Shown: positions 1-14,045, numbered from the stretch's first letter. The stretch: 64,000 bases of DNA from Tupaia tana (GCA_026018925.1 JAKSZU010000018.1:29636452-29700451), one strand, 5' to 3'. Numbers and translations are program-made. The notes: generated by a model not told the origin, from the sequence alone.

Positions 1-654
1 AATCTGAAAACTTCCCATGTAGGTCAGCCTCATAGAGTGTCACATTTTACTGCTATACCACTGTCTATCCATAATTTTCCTCATCTTTAAATGGGAGGAT
101 AATTATCTTTCTAAGCTCTTGGAAAGATCACAGATGAAAGGCCTGTCACATGATAGATGCTCATGAAAACACAAAAGATATTTTAGATAAGTCAAAGTAT
201 ACCCTTGGAGACTTGTTCCTGCTAATTCTCTATAAAAATATAAAACACAACAAAACTGCTCTGTAGGTGACCTGAATAAGAACTATCCTGAAGCTTTTCA
301 TTTTAATGATCTATCTCTGAACACTTTGATCATCCCTCTGAAACTGAAACCCAAGGAGTAAGAGTATAAATAAGAGAGACTGGAGAGACTTCAAATCTTT
401 TGAAACTGGGAGTCTCCTAAGAATGACTTATTCCATAAAACCACACCCTGTCTGTACAGGCAGAAAGATCTAGAATCATCATAACAATGTCTAATTGAAG
501 CAAAGTTGTAAATATGACATCATTAAAATACTACTATTCAGAAAAAGACATCAGATTTCATCAGGGAATCAATTAATACTTGGATCAGAAAAAAATATTT
601 TTTATATTTCATGATATGCACAAGTATGTATGGGAGAAAAGTACCTTTCATGGG
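1..654. other. RSPRY1 intron, no gene seen
   Basis: AT-rich intronic sequence. Part of 60-120 (TCCTCATCTTTAAATGGGAG) looks like a MIR core. Nothing else recognisable. Confidence 0.5.
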
Positions 655-829
655 GGCTTGGTCATGCTGCAAATGCCTTCTTCTAGTCCTCTACCCTGCC
701 TGGATCTTGGGTAAGCACACATGCACCTGGTGTCTTTCAGGGTGACCAGCCAGGAACTCAAATCACAGTCAGTATGTGGTTTCCAGCTCTGTAGTCTGGG
801 TTGCTACCAACTGCACCACAGAGGCTGGG
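655..829 (-). mobile_element. Old tRNA-derived SINE, A/C-like
   Basis: The end GCACCACAGAGGCTGGGC and an internal CTGGATCTTGGGTAAGCACACATGCACC match the SINE body loosely (motifs read across small gaps). It is strongly diverged and abutted by the younger copy at 831. Confidence 0.5.
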
Positions 830-830
<1 letters not shown>

Positions 831-868
<38 letters not shown>

Positions 869-1117
869 AGAGGTTTTTGCTATAGGGCGCGTGTGCTCGC
901 CAGACAGACAGAGAGAGACAGAGAGATAGAAAGCAAGAAATCACCCCCCAGGGGGGATGGCCACGCCGCAATCCCTTCTCCTCCATTCTCCTCTCGGGAT
1001 CTTGGGCATGCACGCACTCGCGCCCGGCGTGAGTTTAAGCCACCGGGTCCAGGACTCGAACCACGGTCGACTATGTGGGAGTCTAGTGACATAGCCATTA
1101 CGCTAACTGCTGGTCCC
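831..1117 (-). mobile_element. SINE-A, full length
   Basis: A poly-T of about 37 bases leads into the complete body and head. The target-site duplication GAGGCTGGGCTTTTTT flanks it. Confidence 0.93.
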
Positions 1118-1128
1118 TGAGGCTGGGC

Positions 1129-1200
1129 TTTTTTTGAGAGACAAGGTCTTGCTATGTTGCCTCAAACTCCTGAGTAACTGGGATTACAGATGCCCAGCTT
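1129..1200 (-). mobile_element. 7SL/Alu-like SINE fragment
   Basis: The fragment reads like the antisense of a 7SL-derived monomer with an internal deletion: GGTCTTGCTATGTTGCC, CTCAAACTCCTG, then GAGTAACTGGGATTACAG and GCCCAGCTT. Such SINEs are known only from Euarchontoglires. Confidence 0.75.
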
Positions 1201-1303
1201 GTTTGTTTGATTTTAAAGAAAGAAACCAATGGTCTAACAATGTAAAGGGTAGGAAAATAGTATTTTAAGCCTCTTACCTTGAGGAGTCAAATATCTGGAA
1301 CTA

Positions 1304-1379
1304 TTAGGTCATTGGGAAAGTCATGATGCATTTTTTGCATAGAAAAACAAAAATAGTCATGACTTTTCCAATGACCTAC
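1304..1379. mobile_element. 76-bp mariner-type MITE
   Basis: The ends TTAGGTCATTGG and CCAATGACCTAC are near-perfect inverted repeats, extending inward through AAAGTCATGA / TCATGACTTTT. TA dinucleotides flank both ends (1,302-1,303 and 1,380-1,381), as for Tc1/mariner insertion. Size and layout resemble human MADE1, but the terminal sequence differs. Confidence 0.8.
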
Positions 1380-1748
1380 TATATGGCAGAAATTAGTTTA
1401 ACTAAGATAAAATGATTCAGCTTCTCTGGCTGTTAAAAAAAAAAAAAAAAAGTATAACATACAGTGTCAGGCTTACTCTTAGACCTGCAGTGTGTTTGCT
1501 CCCAAATTAGGAGAGACAAATATATGAAACATCTAGAAAAATTTTTCACTTCCAACTGAGACTAGCTAATTTTCTGAGATCCTCCCATTTTTGAATACAG
1601 AGAAAACTGCTATGACATAGGAAGAGGAATGGCATCTAGTCCTGATTTCTGTATTTCCTACTCATTTTCAATTTTCTCATCTATGAGCTGGAAGTTGTAA
1701 CAGTAAAAACTATTATGGGAATCAGATGGCAGGCTCTAAAATGACAGT

Positions 1749-1856
1749 GCTCTAGAAATTAGGATTTTTTTTTTTCATGTCTGAAGGACTTCATTTATGT
1801 CAAGCTCTGGAAATAAGGAATTTTTTTTAAATGTCTGAAGGACTTCATTTGGGTCA
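1749..1856. repeat. Diverged tandem duplication, about 54-bp unit
   Basis: Two head-to-tail copies (about 1,749-1,803 and 1,804-1,856) share GCTCT[AG]GAAAT, a T run, then ATGTCTGAAGGACTTCATTT. Confidence 0.8.
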
Positions 1857-1864
1857 GGCAGTCA

Positions 1865-1997
1865 GTCTAACTGATAGTACCTGCTTTAAATCGGTATTCA
1901 CCGGGATAGATGTCAGCATGAGGACCCTGTTGGAGGTGCCTGTCTTTCTCTCCCTCTGCTTCCCTTCTCTTCTCTCTTGCTCATGAAGAAAGATCAG
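1865..1997 (+). mobile_element. SINE-C, 3' part
   Basis: GAGGACCCTGTTGGAGGTGCC followed by a C/T tract and CTCATGAAGAAAGA matches the tail of other C copies (motif read with the variable position included). The head is poorly preserved. Confidence 0.55.
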
Positions 1998-2123
1998 TCA
2001 GTCAAGCCATAACAATAAATCTGTGCGTAAGTTGGAAACTAGAGCCTTATTGTAATTCTTTCCTGGACTCAGTTACTTCTGAACACCTGGTGCCCTGATG
2101 TTTCCAGCTGTTAAAGGCCCCAT

Positions 2124-2171
2124 AGGCCCGAAGGCTCTTGCTGGGGTAGGCCAGAAGGCTTTTGCTGGGGA
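2124..2171. repeat. 24-bp tandem repeat, two units
   Basis: AGGCC(C/A)GAAGGCT(C/T)TTGCTGGGG occurs twice head to tail with three differences. Confidence 0.75.
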
Positions 2172-2505
2172 ATGTTGCCAGAGAAAGCAACAGTGGACCA
2201 AGCTCTAGTTCTCTACCTTAGATAAGAGTCTAAACCTGATCTCTCTACTGGCCCCCTTTCTCAAAATTGTCTCTCTCCAGTCTATGAGTTTCAGTAAATG
2301 CCACAAACAACTCCAGGGTTCAGTATAGCCTTACTGAAAGGGCTCTTTAAATATGTTTATGCCTGGCCAGTTTAGTTTGATTTTGTTGGGTCATTTCTAA
2401 ACCTTATCCTAGGACCTTACATGTAGGATAGAAGAATGTTATTTAAATGAAGAAAATAATCCAAGGGACTTTGCCCAACTTAAAGGGTAAAAATCAAATG
2501 AATAC

Positions 2506-2678
2506 AGGAGCCGGCAGGTAACGTGGTGGTTAGGGGCACTGGACTCCCATATGGCTGACTGTGGTTTGAGTCCCGGACCTGGTGGCTTGCTTTCTCACTT
2601 TCTCTCTCTCTCTGATCAAAACTGGAAAATAATAATAATAATATATAAAGTTTAATAAAATAATTCTTTTTAAAAAAA
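2506..2678 (+). mobile_element. SINE-B
   Basis: The head (GGTAACGTGGTGGTTAGG, then GGTTTGAGTCC) joins directly to GGCTTGCTTTCTCACTTTC. The tail is (AAT)n, with a TSD near AAATCAAATGAAT. Confidence 0.85.
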
Positions 2679-3130
2679 TCAGATGAATCCAAAATATTCC
2701 AAATAGCTTATAATTTGACTACCAGAAGAAAGCCAGTTGGGCTGTTAGGTATAACGTGGCAAGAAATCACACATCTATAGGAATGAAAGGAACTCCAACA
2801 ACACTCACTCCCAGGTAGTGGTTGCCCAATCCTGAACTCTAATGGATGTGATCTTCCCTTTCATAGTGTAGTTTTCTATTTTAAAAAAATTACTAAATAT
2901 TGATGATAAGTCAGCCTACTAGGTGAAAGTCAAGTAGAAGTCAGGCCAACTCTTAGTATAATTTGAAAGGAAGAGAATTTCTAAAAACTTCTCAAAGCAT
3001 AAACTCAAGGTAAAAACTGCCACTGATCTCACCCTAAGAACTGGGCAATGATGTGGGTTGTCAGCTTACAAAGATAAAGGACACATCCAACACCTAGGTG
3101 GAAAGTTAATGTGAACTTAAAACTCAAGGG

Positions 3131-3331
3131 CGAGTGGCTGGCAGGTGGTGTGGTGGTTGAGGGTGCTGGATTCACACATGGCTGACAGCAGTTCAAGTCC
3201 TGGACTGGGTGGCTTGCTTCCTAGCTTTTTTTCTCTCTCGCTCTCTCACTCTGTCCCTCTCTGGTCAAATTAAAATAAATAAATAAATGGATAAATAAAT
3301 AAAGTTGAAATCATGCTTAAAAAAAAAATCC
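3131..3331 (+). mobile_element. SINE-B
   Basis: The tail is AAATAAATAAATGG-rich. The TSD AAAACTCAAGGGC is exact on both sides. Confidence 0.87.
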
Positions 3332-3390
3332 CAAAACTCAAGGGCAAAAAAAAAGAGGCTGAGGAGTCAGTCATTTTACTTGTATTTTCC

Positions 3391-3638
3391 TTTTTTTTTT
3401 TTGAGAGGTTTTCGCTATAGGGTACGTGCGCTCGCCAGACAGAGAGAGACAGAGAGACAGAAAGCGAGAAATCACCTCCCAGGGGCGATGGCCACGCCGC
3501 AATCCCTTCTCCTCCATTCTCCTCTCGGGATCGTGGGCACGCGCCCGGCGTGAGTTTAAGCCACCGGGTCCGGGACGCGAACCACGGTCGACTACGTGGG
3601 AGTCCAGCGACACAGCCATTACGCTAACTGCTGGTCCC
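3391..3638 (-). mobile_element. SINE-A, variant B box
   Basis: The B box reads GGTTCGCGTCC on the element strand. The TSD is GTATTTTCCT. Part of the body near the GCACGC repeat is shortened. Confidence 0.92.
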
Positions 3639-3718
3639 GTATTTTCCTATTTTTGATCCAGTTGAGCAAACCGCTAGTAAGGATACGGCACCATGTGGTT
3701 TAGCCCCGGGAAAGATTA

Positions 3719-4051
<333 letters not shown>

Positions 4052-4164
4052 CTAGGAAGGGTGAATTATTTTCATTTATTAAAGCTTCTGGTAGAATACT
4101 GTTTCCTCCTCTGTCCATCCTTGGTGACAAAAAATATAAAGCCAAACAAAGTACACTTAATGAC

Positions 4165-4171
<7 letters not shown>

Positions 4172-4205
<34 letters not shown>
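4172..4205. repeat. (TA)n microsatellite
   Basis: About 17 TA units abut the poly-T of the neighbouring SINE-A; it lies inside the TSD region. Confidence 0.9.
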
Positions 4206-4232
<27 letters not shown>

Positions 4233-4479
4233 GGGGGAGAGGTTTTTGCTATAGGGCGCATGCGCTCGCCAGACAGAGAGAGAGAAGAGAGACAGCGAGA
4301 AATCACCCCCCAGGGGGGATGGCTACGCTGCAATCCCTTCTCCTCCATTCTCCTCTCTGGATCTTGGGCACGCATGCACACGCGCCCGGCGTGAGTTTAA
4401 GCCACTGGGTCCAGGACTTGAACCGCGGTCAACTACGTGGGAGTCCAGCGACACAGCCATTATGCTAACTGCTGGTCCC
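4206..4479 (-). mobile_element. SINE-A, full length
   Basis: The TSD AATGACTATTTTATA flanks the copy; the left TSD runs into the TA repeat. Confidence 0.92.
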
Positions 4480-4953
4480 AATGACTATTTTATACTTTAT
4501 TTCCAGAGAGTTCTAACAGGATTGGTGCTAAGCTTAGAAGACCTCAAAGATGGCTGCAGTAAGAATTAGTAACGGATATTGCCTTAGTTTTAAGTACTTG
4601 CAGAACTCTGCTTTCAAGTTAGAACCTTTTACAAGTACATAAACATTGCTTTATTCCCTAAATATAATCTAAAGCAGAAAACTACATAAGGTATTTGGCA
4701 ATCTATTAAGATCAAAGAACTGTTTGCAGCCGTTCATTCTTTAATACTGACATGTCTAGTATCTTATGGTACTTTCCTGCAATTAAGCAGTTCTTTCGCC
4801 AACCTTCACCAAAAGATTAGCAACCTTTCCACATACAGGGAGAAAAAGAAGCACCAATTTAATGCTAGTGGCTATGCACAGATTAAAAAAAGGAAAGGAC
4901 TTTTCTTGAAATACCAGCTTTTTACTTTTAGATGAATAAAATGGCAGACATTA

Positions 4954-5487
<534 letters not shown>

Positions 5488-5496
5488 CTAGGAAGG

Positions 5497-5788
5497 TGGA
5501 CCAGCAGTTAGCGTAATGGCTATGTCACTGGACTCCCATGTAGTTGACCACAGTTCAAATCCCCAACCCGGTGGCTTAAAACTCACGCCGGGTGCGTGTG
5601 CGTGCGTGCCCAAGATCCTGAGAGGAGAATGGAGAAGAAGGGATTGCGGTGTGGCCATCCCCCCGAGGGATGATTTCTCGCTTTCTGTCTCTCTGTCTCT
5701 CTGTCTGGCAAGCACAAACGCCCTATGGTAAAAACCTCTCCAAAAAGTTTTTTTAAAAATTAAATAAAATTAAAAAAAAAAAAAAAAA
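5497..5788 (+). mobile_element. SINE-A, full length
   Basis: The TSD is AGCTAGGAAGG. The tail is A-rich and interrupted by T's, suggesting a somewhat older copy. Confidence 0.9.
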
Positions 5789-6720
<932 letters not shown>

Positions 6721-6905
6721 CTAGAAAGGACTGACATTAATGTTTCCAGGAATGACAGAGCCAAAGAACTTTGACTACTTTACTGGCCTTAAAATATCTA
6801 TTCAGACAAAAACAGAATGTATGTACATTTTGTGGGGTTCAAAGTATAGGTTCATCCAGTAACCAAGGAAAGTAAGATTTTTTAACAAGCAGTTCTGAAT
6901 CATCA

Positions 6906-7046
<141 letters not shown>

Positions 7047-7288
7047 TTATCAACTCCACCTTCTTGCCCAGTACGTGCTAGATTATTTCTGGAGCAGTAA
7101 TTATCCATTTGGCTGATAATGATATTAACAAAGAACCAAGACAGAATCTCTTAATCTTATATTTTTTTCTTGAAGTCACTGGGTTAATTTATAGATATGG
7201 AAATTTCAAAAGTACAGTTATCTTGTTCAATCCATTATGTTACTTATTTAGTAACATTCATAGTAGGACTTTGTTAAATAATGTTGAT

Positions 7289-7289
<1 letters not shown>

Positions 7290-7321
<32 letters not shown>

Positions 7322-7560
7322 AGAGGTTTTTGCTATAGGGTGTGTGCGCTTGCCAGAAAGACAGAGAGACAGAAAGCGAGAAATCACCCCCCAGGGGGGA
7401 TGGCCATGCCGCAATCCCTTCTCCTCCATTCTTCTCTTGGGATCTTGGGCACGCACGCACACACGCCCGGAGTGAGTTTAAGCCACCGGGTTTGGGACTT
7501 GAAGTGTGCTTGACTATATAGTAGTCCAGCAAAATAGCCATTACACTAACTGCTGGTCCC
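7290..7560 (-). mobile_element. SINE-A, full length
   Basis: The TSD is AATGTTGATTCTT against AATATTGATTCTT. Confidence 0.92.
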
Positions 7561-8025
7561 AATAATATTGATTCTTACATTCATTTAAGCAAGCCAAACA
7601 GCAATCTAGAATTGTAGCTAAAAATGATCTTTTATTCAGAACCCTAAAAAGAACCATTCATCACTGTCAAGTTCCAAAATGATAAATAATGAAATTAATG
7701 ACTAATAGCTTAGTTTTTAATCTGTTCCATGAAAGGAATTTAATAAATGCTTATGGTAGGTAGGCGAGAATACCAAGTGAACTCTTTCGGTTACATTTAA
7801 ATCCACGTCACGTGAGTTTAAAGAAAGGCCTATCTGTTTAGCATCAAGTCTCTTCATGGCCATGCTTTCTCAGCTGTTGGGAGTCTCCAGAGGAGCTCTG
7901 GAACATCAGATAACTCCTACTCACTTCCCCTGTGTCCACCCAAGTCTGCAAAGCTCATAATCATCATCTTGCCTTGTCACAAAGCCTATTCAGTATCCTG
8001 ATTCTTGCCATATCCATTTTTCTTT
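7561..8025. other. RSPRY1 intron, unique sequence
   Basis: Nothing recognised beyond AT-rich intronic DNA. Confidence 0.45.
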
Positions 8026-8243
8026 AAAGTTACTTTATGTATTTCATGAAAGACACAGAGAGAGAGAGACAGAGAGACAGATACCCTCAACAGGGTCCTT
8101 AGGCTGCAATCCACCCCCAGCCTCAGGTACTAGCCCAGGTCACTAGCATTGTATAGGGTAGCCTCAGGACATGAACCTGAGACCTTCCCATGTGAGTCCA
8201 GCATTGTAAAGCAGTGCATTGCCACTGTGCTACCAGTTGGTCC
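8026..8243 (-). mobile_element. SINE-C
   Basis: On the element strand the A-box-like TAGCACAGTGG and B-box-like GGTTCATGTCC are followed by GGACCCTGTTGAGGGTATC, a CT stretch and TTTCATGAAAT. Confidence 0.8.
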
Positions 8244-8413
8244 TTCTTGCTACATACAGTCTCAGTCCCGGTGCCTTGATTTTTTAGGCCCTGAACCCTC
8301 TCCACCTGGTTACGCAGCTGATATCCTATATCTAGATACTCTCTTCAACAATCAGACAATTCTCTGACTCTGGGCTTCTACCTGTGATGACACCTTAGCC
8401 AAGGAACTATTTC

Positions 8414-8561
8414 TTAAAAATAATTTATTTGATGTTACTTATTTTAAAATTTGACGAGAGAGAGAGGGAAAGTGAGAAAGCAAGCTACCAGGTCTGGGAA
8501 TTAAACCATGATTGACCATGTGTGAGTCCAGCACCTTAACCACCATGCCACCTGCCAGCCC
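8414..8561 (-). mobile_element. SINE-B
   Basis: AATTTGACGAGAGAGAG, GAAAGCAAGCTACCAGGTC and CACCTGCCAGCCCC are the antisense B signature. Confidence 0.82.
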
Positions 8562-8592
8562 CAAAACTCGTTTTTTAAAAAAACTTTTGCCA

Positions 8593-8858
8593 GGGTACCA
8601 GCAGTTGGCGTAATGGCTATATCGCTGGACTTCCATGTAGCCGACCGCGGTTCGAGTCCTGGACTTGGTGGCTTAAACTCACGCTGGGTGCCTGTGTGTG
8701 CATGTGTGCCCAAGATCGCAAGAGGAGAATGGAGGAGAAGGGACTGTGACATGGCCATCCCCTCTGGGGGGTGATTTCTCGCTTTTTGTCTCTCTGTCTC
8801 TCTCTGTCTTTCTGCAGAGCACACGTGCCCTATAGCAAAAACCTTTAAAAAAAAAATT
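8593..8858 (+). mobile_element. SINE-A
   Basis: A complete head (CAGTTGGCGTAATGG, then GGTTCGAGTCC) and body with a short A tail. Confidence 0.88.
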
Positions 8859-8865
8859 ATTATTT

Positions 8866-9346
8866 TTTTTTTGCCAGAGAGTACATGTGCTTGTCAGAGT
8901 GAGAGTGGGAGAAGTAGAAAGCACACTCAAACTGGGTATGGTCGCCTTCCAATCAATCCCTTCTCCATTTGTCCATACTGTCAGAATTTGGGGCATGCAT
9001 ATATGCGTACCTGGCATTTTTATTTATTTATTTTTAGTTTTGCTATAGGGCACATGTACTTGCCAGAGGGAGGGCGAGTGAAGAATCACCCCCTGGAGAG
9101 GACCATGCTCCAATCCCTTCTTCTCTAGTTTCCTCTTGGGATTTTGGGCATGCATGCACATGTGTCTGGCATGATTCTCAAGCCACGGGGTGTGGGACTC
9201 AAATCAGCCATGTGGAGTCCAACACCTTAACCTCCACCTGTTGGCCTTTTGGCATGTTTGTCAAGCACCAGGGCCAGGATTAGAATTGTGTGGTCAGCCA
9301 TGTGGGATCCAGCTCCCTTAACCACCATGCCATGGGACCAGCCCCA
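8866..9346 (-). mobile_element. Old SINE-A split by a second SINE-A
   Basis: The outer copy runs 8,866-9,010 and resumes at about 9,247-9,346. The inner copy, also minus, occupies about 9,011-9,246. CTGGCATTTTT and TTTTGGCATGTTT mark the junctions. Confidence 0.7.
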
Positions 9347-9399
9347 AGAAACTCATTTTTATTTTCTCTGAACACATAAAAATCCTACCCTTACAGTAT

Positions 9400-9525
9400 A
9401 ACCCAGCTGAGGTGCCACCTTCATCAGGAAGTCTTTTCTCCCATGACTACCCCAGCCTCGCCTCCCATATCCTACTCCCTCAACTTCTTGGAACTCTTAT
9501 AGCACTTAGTCTGGAGAAAGTATCA
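9400..9525 (+). mobile_element. L2 fragment
   Basis: GAGGTGCCACCTTCATCAGG, TCTTTTCTCCCATGACTACC and CTTATAGCACTTAGT follow the known 3' region of L2. Confidence 0.55.
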
Positions 9526-10042
9526 TAAAATGGAGGTTAAATGTCTTATCTGAGGAGTTTCATTTTTCTGACTAACCAGTATGGTGCCCACATAGAATAG
9601 TGTAAGTATTTTAAGCACATATTATGTAGGTACTGACAAATAAGCTCTTTTGAATCAGAGTTTTGAAAAAGGCCAGTGCTCACTAGGCCTGCAAAAATAA
9701 CTTTTAAAAATACAGACGAGTCAAGACTGCAGCCTAGCACTGTGAGAAAAGCATGGACTGCACGAATCACAGGTTTCATAGACTAGATCAAATATTCCAG
9801 CAACAACAGCTTTGAGAGCATTAGCAGTGACGGGGAGGGTAGAGAGGAATAGAAATTCATATACACTGGGGATCTACTCAGTGGTCTCCTGGCTTTGGAA
9901 TGCCATATAATTTTGCTTCCACTGTGGAGGTCCCTATTACCATTTGGCAGACTCTAAGGGCACACAAAACTTTAGCCATTTTAGGACTAAATTTAAAACC
10001 AGACCAACTCAGCTGTTTTTCCTTATAATAAATTCCTATCCC

Positions 10043-10046
<4 letters not shown>

Positions 10047-10082
<36 letters not shown>
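10047..10082. repeat. Poly-T run
   Basis: About 36 T's without an attached SINE body, 150 bp downstream of exon 6 in transcript order. Confidence 0.85.
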
Positions 10083-10083
<1 letters not shown>

Positions 10084-10236
10084 TAACATAGGAGGAATAA
10101 ATAAACAGTCAGGAAACACCTGCAAATAAAATTTATGACTGATTCCATTCTCTGTGCCAGTGGCTATGCTGGCCATTTGAGAAAAAATGCACAATTTTAG
10201 ATGACTAAGAATAACTAGTTCTGATGTCTCACTTAC

Positions 10237-10295
10237 CAGACACTGTAGCAAATATTCCAGTATTCCTGGGCTAAGTAAACCTATACTTGCAGGAC
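10237..10295 (-). CDS. RSPRY1: RSPRY1 coding exon 6
   Basis: This 59-nt exon encodes about residues 215-234, (G)PASIGLLSPGILEYLLQCL. The acceptor is TGTCTAG and the donor is CTG|GTAAGT. It begins with GT, which completes the Gly codon opened by the last base of exon 5. Confidence 0.94.
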
Positions 10296-10348
10296 CTAGA
10301 CAAACACAATGAAGACTGGATATAATTAAAAATATCATGTTATTTTTC

Positions 10349-10626
10349 TTTTTTTTTTTTTTTTTTTCTTTTTTTGGAGAGGTTTTTGCTATAGGGCGCG
10401 TGCGCTCGCCAGACAGACAGAGAGAGACAGAGAGATAGAAAGCAGGAAATCACCCCCCAGGGGGGATGGCCACGCCGCAATCCCTTCTCCTCCATTCTCC
10501 TCTCGGGATCTTGGGCACGCACGCACACGCACCCGGCGTGAGTTTAAGTCGCCGGGTCCGGGACTCGAACCGCGGTCGACTACGTGGGAGTCCAGCGACA
10601 TAGCCATTACGCTAACTGCTGGTCCC
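10349..10626 (-). mobile_element. SINE-A, young
   Basis: The TSD is CATGTTATTTTTC. Almost all CpGs are intact and the copy is nearly identical to that at 12,577, including GATAGAAAGCAGGAAATC. Confidence 0.94.
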
Positions 10627-11073
10627 ATGTTATTTTTCAATAGTAACTAATCACAATAAATTGTCTTAGCAGGACTTTTGACCTTTTACAAAGTATTCTC
10701 AGGCACATTTACTCAAAGCTCGTGCTCTGAGGTAGGAAACAGCACTGGTCCCATATCACAGTTGAGAACAGTGTGGGACACTCCCTGCAGGGCCCTTGGG
10801 GAGCGCACATGGCAGGGTCTGAACCAGCACCTACATGTTTTGATTTCTAGTAATATTGTTTCTCCTACAATATATAATTTGCTGAGCTGTTCACCAGTAC
10901 TTAGCTAAAATGGGTAATATTCATAAACAAATAAAATACCTGCTTCTCAAAAACTGCTCCAATCTTTTCCCTTTCCTCTCCCCCTACCCTGTATATCTCT
11001 ATGGCCTTTCAATAATTTTTTTTTTCAGTTAGTCCCTCTCCATTAAAAAAATAATAATTTTTTTTTCAAGTTA

Positions 11074-11292
<219 letters not shown>

Positions 11293-11604
11293 CTAAAACA
11301 AAAATGTACAAGTGAATTTGATATATACTACACTCTGGTTGTTTTTGTAAGATATTCTTTGAGACAAAATATATCACAGATGTTAAACACAGAATGATCA
11401 TACCAAAAATATAAAGTATTGATAGGAAGTAACATTTGATCAACCTGAATGTTTTCTCACATGAATTGCTAAATTCCATTTCATTTGAAAAGTACCAGTT
11501 ATATCAAATATGCTATGTATGTACTCTTGAATCATTAAGACCAAATTACACTCAGATACCAATATGACTGATAACATTAGTACCAAGAAGCTGAAGAAGT
11601 TATT

Positions 11605-11782
11605 TTTAAAAAAGAATTATTTATTTAATTTTATTTATTCATTCATTTATTTTAATTTGACCAGAGAAAGATACACAAAAAGAAGGAAAGTCAGAAAGCA
11701 AGCCACCAGGTCCGGGACTTGAACCGTGGTCAGCCATGTGGGAATGTCCAGTGCCTTAATGACTATGCCACCTGCTGGCCCC
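11605..11782 (-). mobile_element. SINE-B
   Basis: The TSD AAGAAGTTATTTTTAAAA flanks it. The tail is (ATTT)n-rich. Confidence 0.88.
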
Positions 11783-12000
11783 AAGAAGTTATTTTTTAAA
11801 AATGTTTCACCCAAGCAAGAACAAATCCTACCTGTTTTTCAGACAAATTAAAACAGGTGTCTCTTACAAAACTAAGCAAAGTTCAATTCACTGGTGGCTA
11901 CACTAAAAACTCTTACACAATCAGCAGTATTTTCCGTATTGGGCCCAAATGTTTGAGACTTAAACAGATAATCAAAGATACCAGATCCACAACAACAACA

Positions 12001-12023
12001 AAAAAAAAAAAAAAAAAAAAAAA
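12001..12023. repeat. Poly-A run
   Basis: About 23 A's after ACAACAACA, with no SINE head. Confidence 0.75.
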
Positions 12024-12302
12024 GGATTTTGTAGAATATATTAAGGCAATGAAAGTTTGATACGTTCATTTTACGGAAGGTATCATCAAGGTTACACTAA
12101 CAATATGTTTGATTTATTTTATTAAGACCAAAAGTGCTTTCAGTATGGTAGTTTTTTTCCTCTTAACAGAAAACATATATATATATAAAACCCTTATGAA
12201 GAAATTACTTAAAGTAAGAAAATCAGCTCAGACTTGAACATTCTCTTCCAGTTTCTGAAAAAAGATTAAACATTTTTAGACATAAATACTTATATTTTTA
12301 AC

Positions 12303-12558
12303 TTTTTTTTTTTTTTTAAAGAGGGATTTTTGCTGTAGAGTGCATGTGCTTACCAGAGAGAAGAGAGACAGAAAGTGAGAAATCAGCCCCCAGGGAGAGT
12401 GGCCATACCACAGTCCCTTCTCCATTCTTTTTCAGGGATCTTGGGCATGCCTGCACACGTGCCTGGTGTGAGTTTTAAGCCACTTGGGTCCAGGACTTGA
12501 ACCATGGTCGACTACAGGGGAGTCCAGTGACGTAACCATTACGCCATCTGCTGGTCCC
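12303..12558 (-). mobile_element. Old SINE-A
   Basis: GGGATTTTTGCTGTAGAGTG to CGCCATCTGCTGGTCCCC. Many CpGs have decayed. Confidence 0.85.
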
Positions 12559-12576
12559 CTATTTTTAACATTTTTA

Positions 12577-12868
12577 GTTTTTTTTTTTTTTTTTCTTTCC
12601 TTTTTCTTTTTTTTTTTGGAGAGGTTTTTGCTATAGGGCGCGTGCGCTCGCCAGACAGACAGAGAGAGACAGAGAGATAGAAAGCAGGAAATCACCCCCC
12701 AGGGGGGATGGCCACGCCGCAATCCCTTCTCCTCCATTCTCCTCTCGGGATCTTGGGCACGCACGCACACGCGCCCGGCGTGAGTTTAAGCCGCCGGGTC
12801 CGGGACTCGAACCGCGGTCGACTATGTGGGAGTCCAGCGACATAGCCATTACGGTAACTGCTGGTCCC
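12577..12868 (-). mobile_element. SINE-A, young
   Basis: The TSD is AACATTTTTAG. The A box reads TTACCGTAATGG, one difference from the family. Confidence 0.94.
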
Positions 12869-12992
12869 AACATTTTTAGGTTTTAAAGCCTTATATTAAG
12901 CTATTAATATAGGATGCACTTTAGTAGTAATAAAAAACAGATTTACATAATAAAATCAATATTAAATAAGACATCGCAAAAACAGGGAATCA

Positions 12993-13133
<141 letters not shown>

Positions 13134-13175
13134 GTACTTATGAACAAATAACAGTTTCATAAAAGATAAGTACTA

Positions 13176-13355
<180 letters not shown>

Positions 13356-13992
13356 TTATAAAGTCACAAAATATGACATTACATTAAAACAAGCAAATAC
13401 TGTTGATTTTGGTCCTGTGGCTTTTAAATAGCTGCTATCAATATGTAGCATGGCATAATCATCATTGTTAGTTACCATGATGGAGTCAAAAATCCTAAGT
13501 TATAAGAGTAGTGATTTGGGGATGTCTTTCTTTCTTCTTTTTTTTTTGGAGAAAACTTAAGCCATGATCTTAGGTCCTTGAACTGTGATTTAAGTAGTAT
13601 TAAGCATTTTATAACATAGTTAATTGAGAAAATTAATATACTTCGCAGTTGGCTCTGTTTTCAGAATGATACTTAGGAAACTCAAGGGCAAAAAATTATC
13701 CTCTCCATTTTAGAAGTTACAAGTAAAAACTCTTCAATGCCAAAACAATGCTGTTTTTTTTTTTCTCCCATAATTTCAAGTGAGATAAAAACATCACTGA
13801 GAGGTACAGCTATACATTCAGGATATAACACACAGTATCTATTACACTTATATGGGGAAATTAACACACAAGGGCATTTTTTTGTTATATATGCTAAGTA
13901 TTTTTGGAATGTTTTATATAAAATAAACAAAACCACAAAAAATGGCCACTTTTTTATTGTTATTAATTATTAAAAATAAAACTTAAAAATAC

Positions 13993-14045
13993 CTGTTTCT
14001 GCCATTTCATGTAATGTAATCATTGAATAGGGAGGTTCCTGATCA
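13993..14045 (-). CDS. RSPRY1: RSPRY1 coding exon 3
   Basis: This 53-nt exon encodes about residues 117-135, (N)DQEPPYSMITLHEMAET(D). The acceptor is TTTTCAG and the donor is ACAG|GTATTT. Split codons AA|T and G|AT link it to exons 2 and 4. Confidence 0.94.

Noticed and set aside
880-1098. Many similar open frames of 60-150 codons (MAMSLDSHVVDRGS..., ...REFKPPGPG...) on both strands through the window
   Set aside because: They are translations of SINE-A in its various frames, recurring wherever a SINE-A lies. They are not a gene family.
831-1117. SINE heads read as possible tRNA genes (A and B boxes present)
   Set aside because: They continue into a SINE body and poly-A with target duplications, and do not fold into an obvious full cloverleaf.
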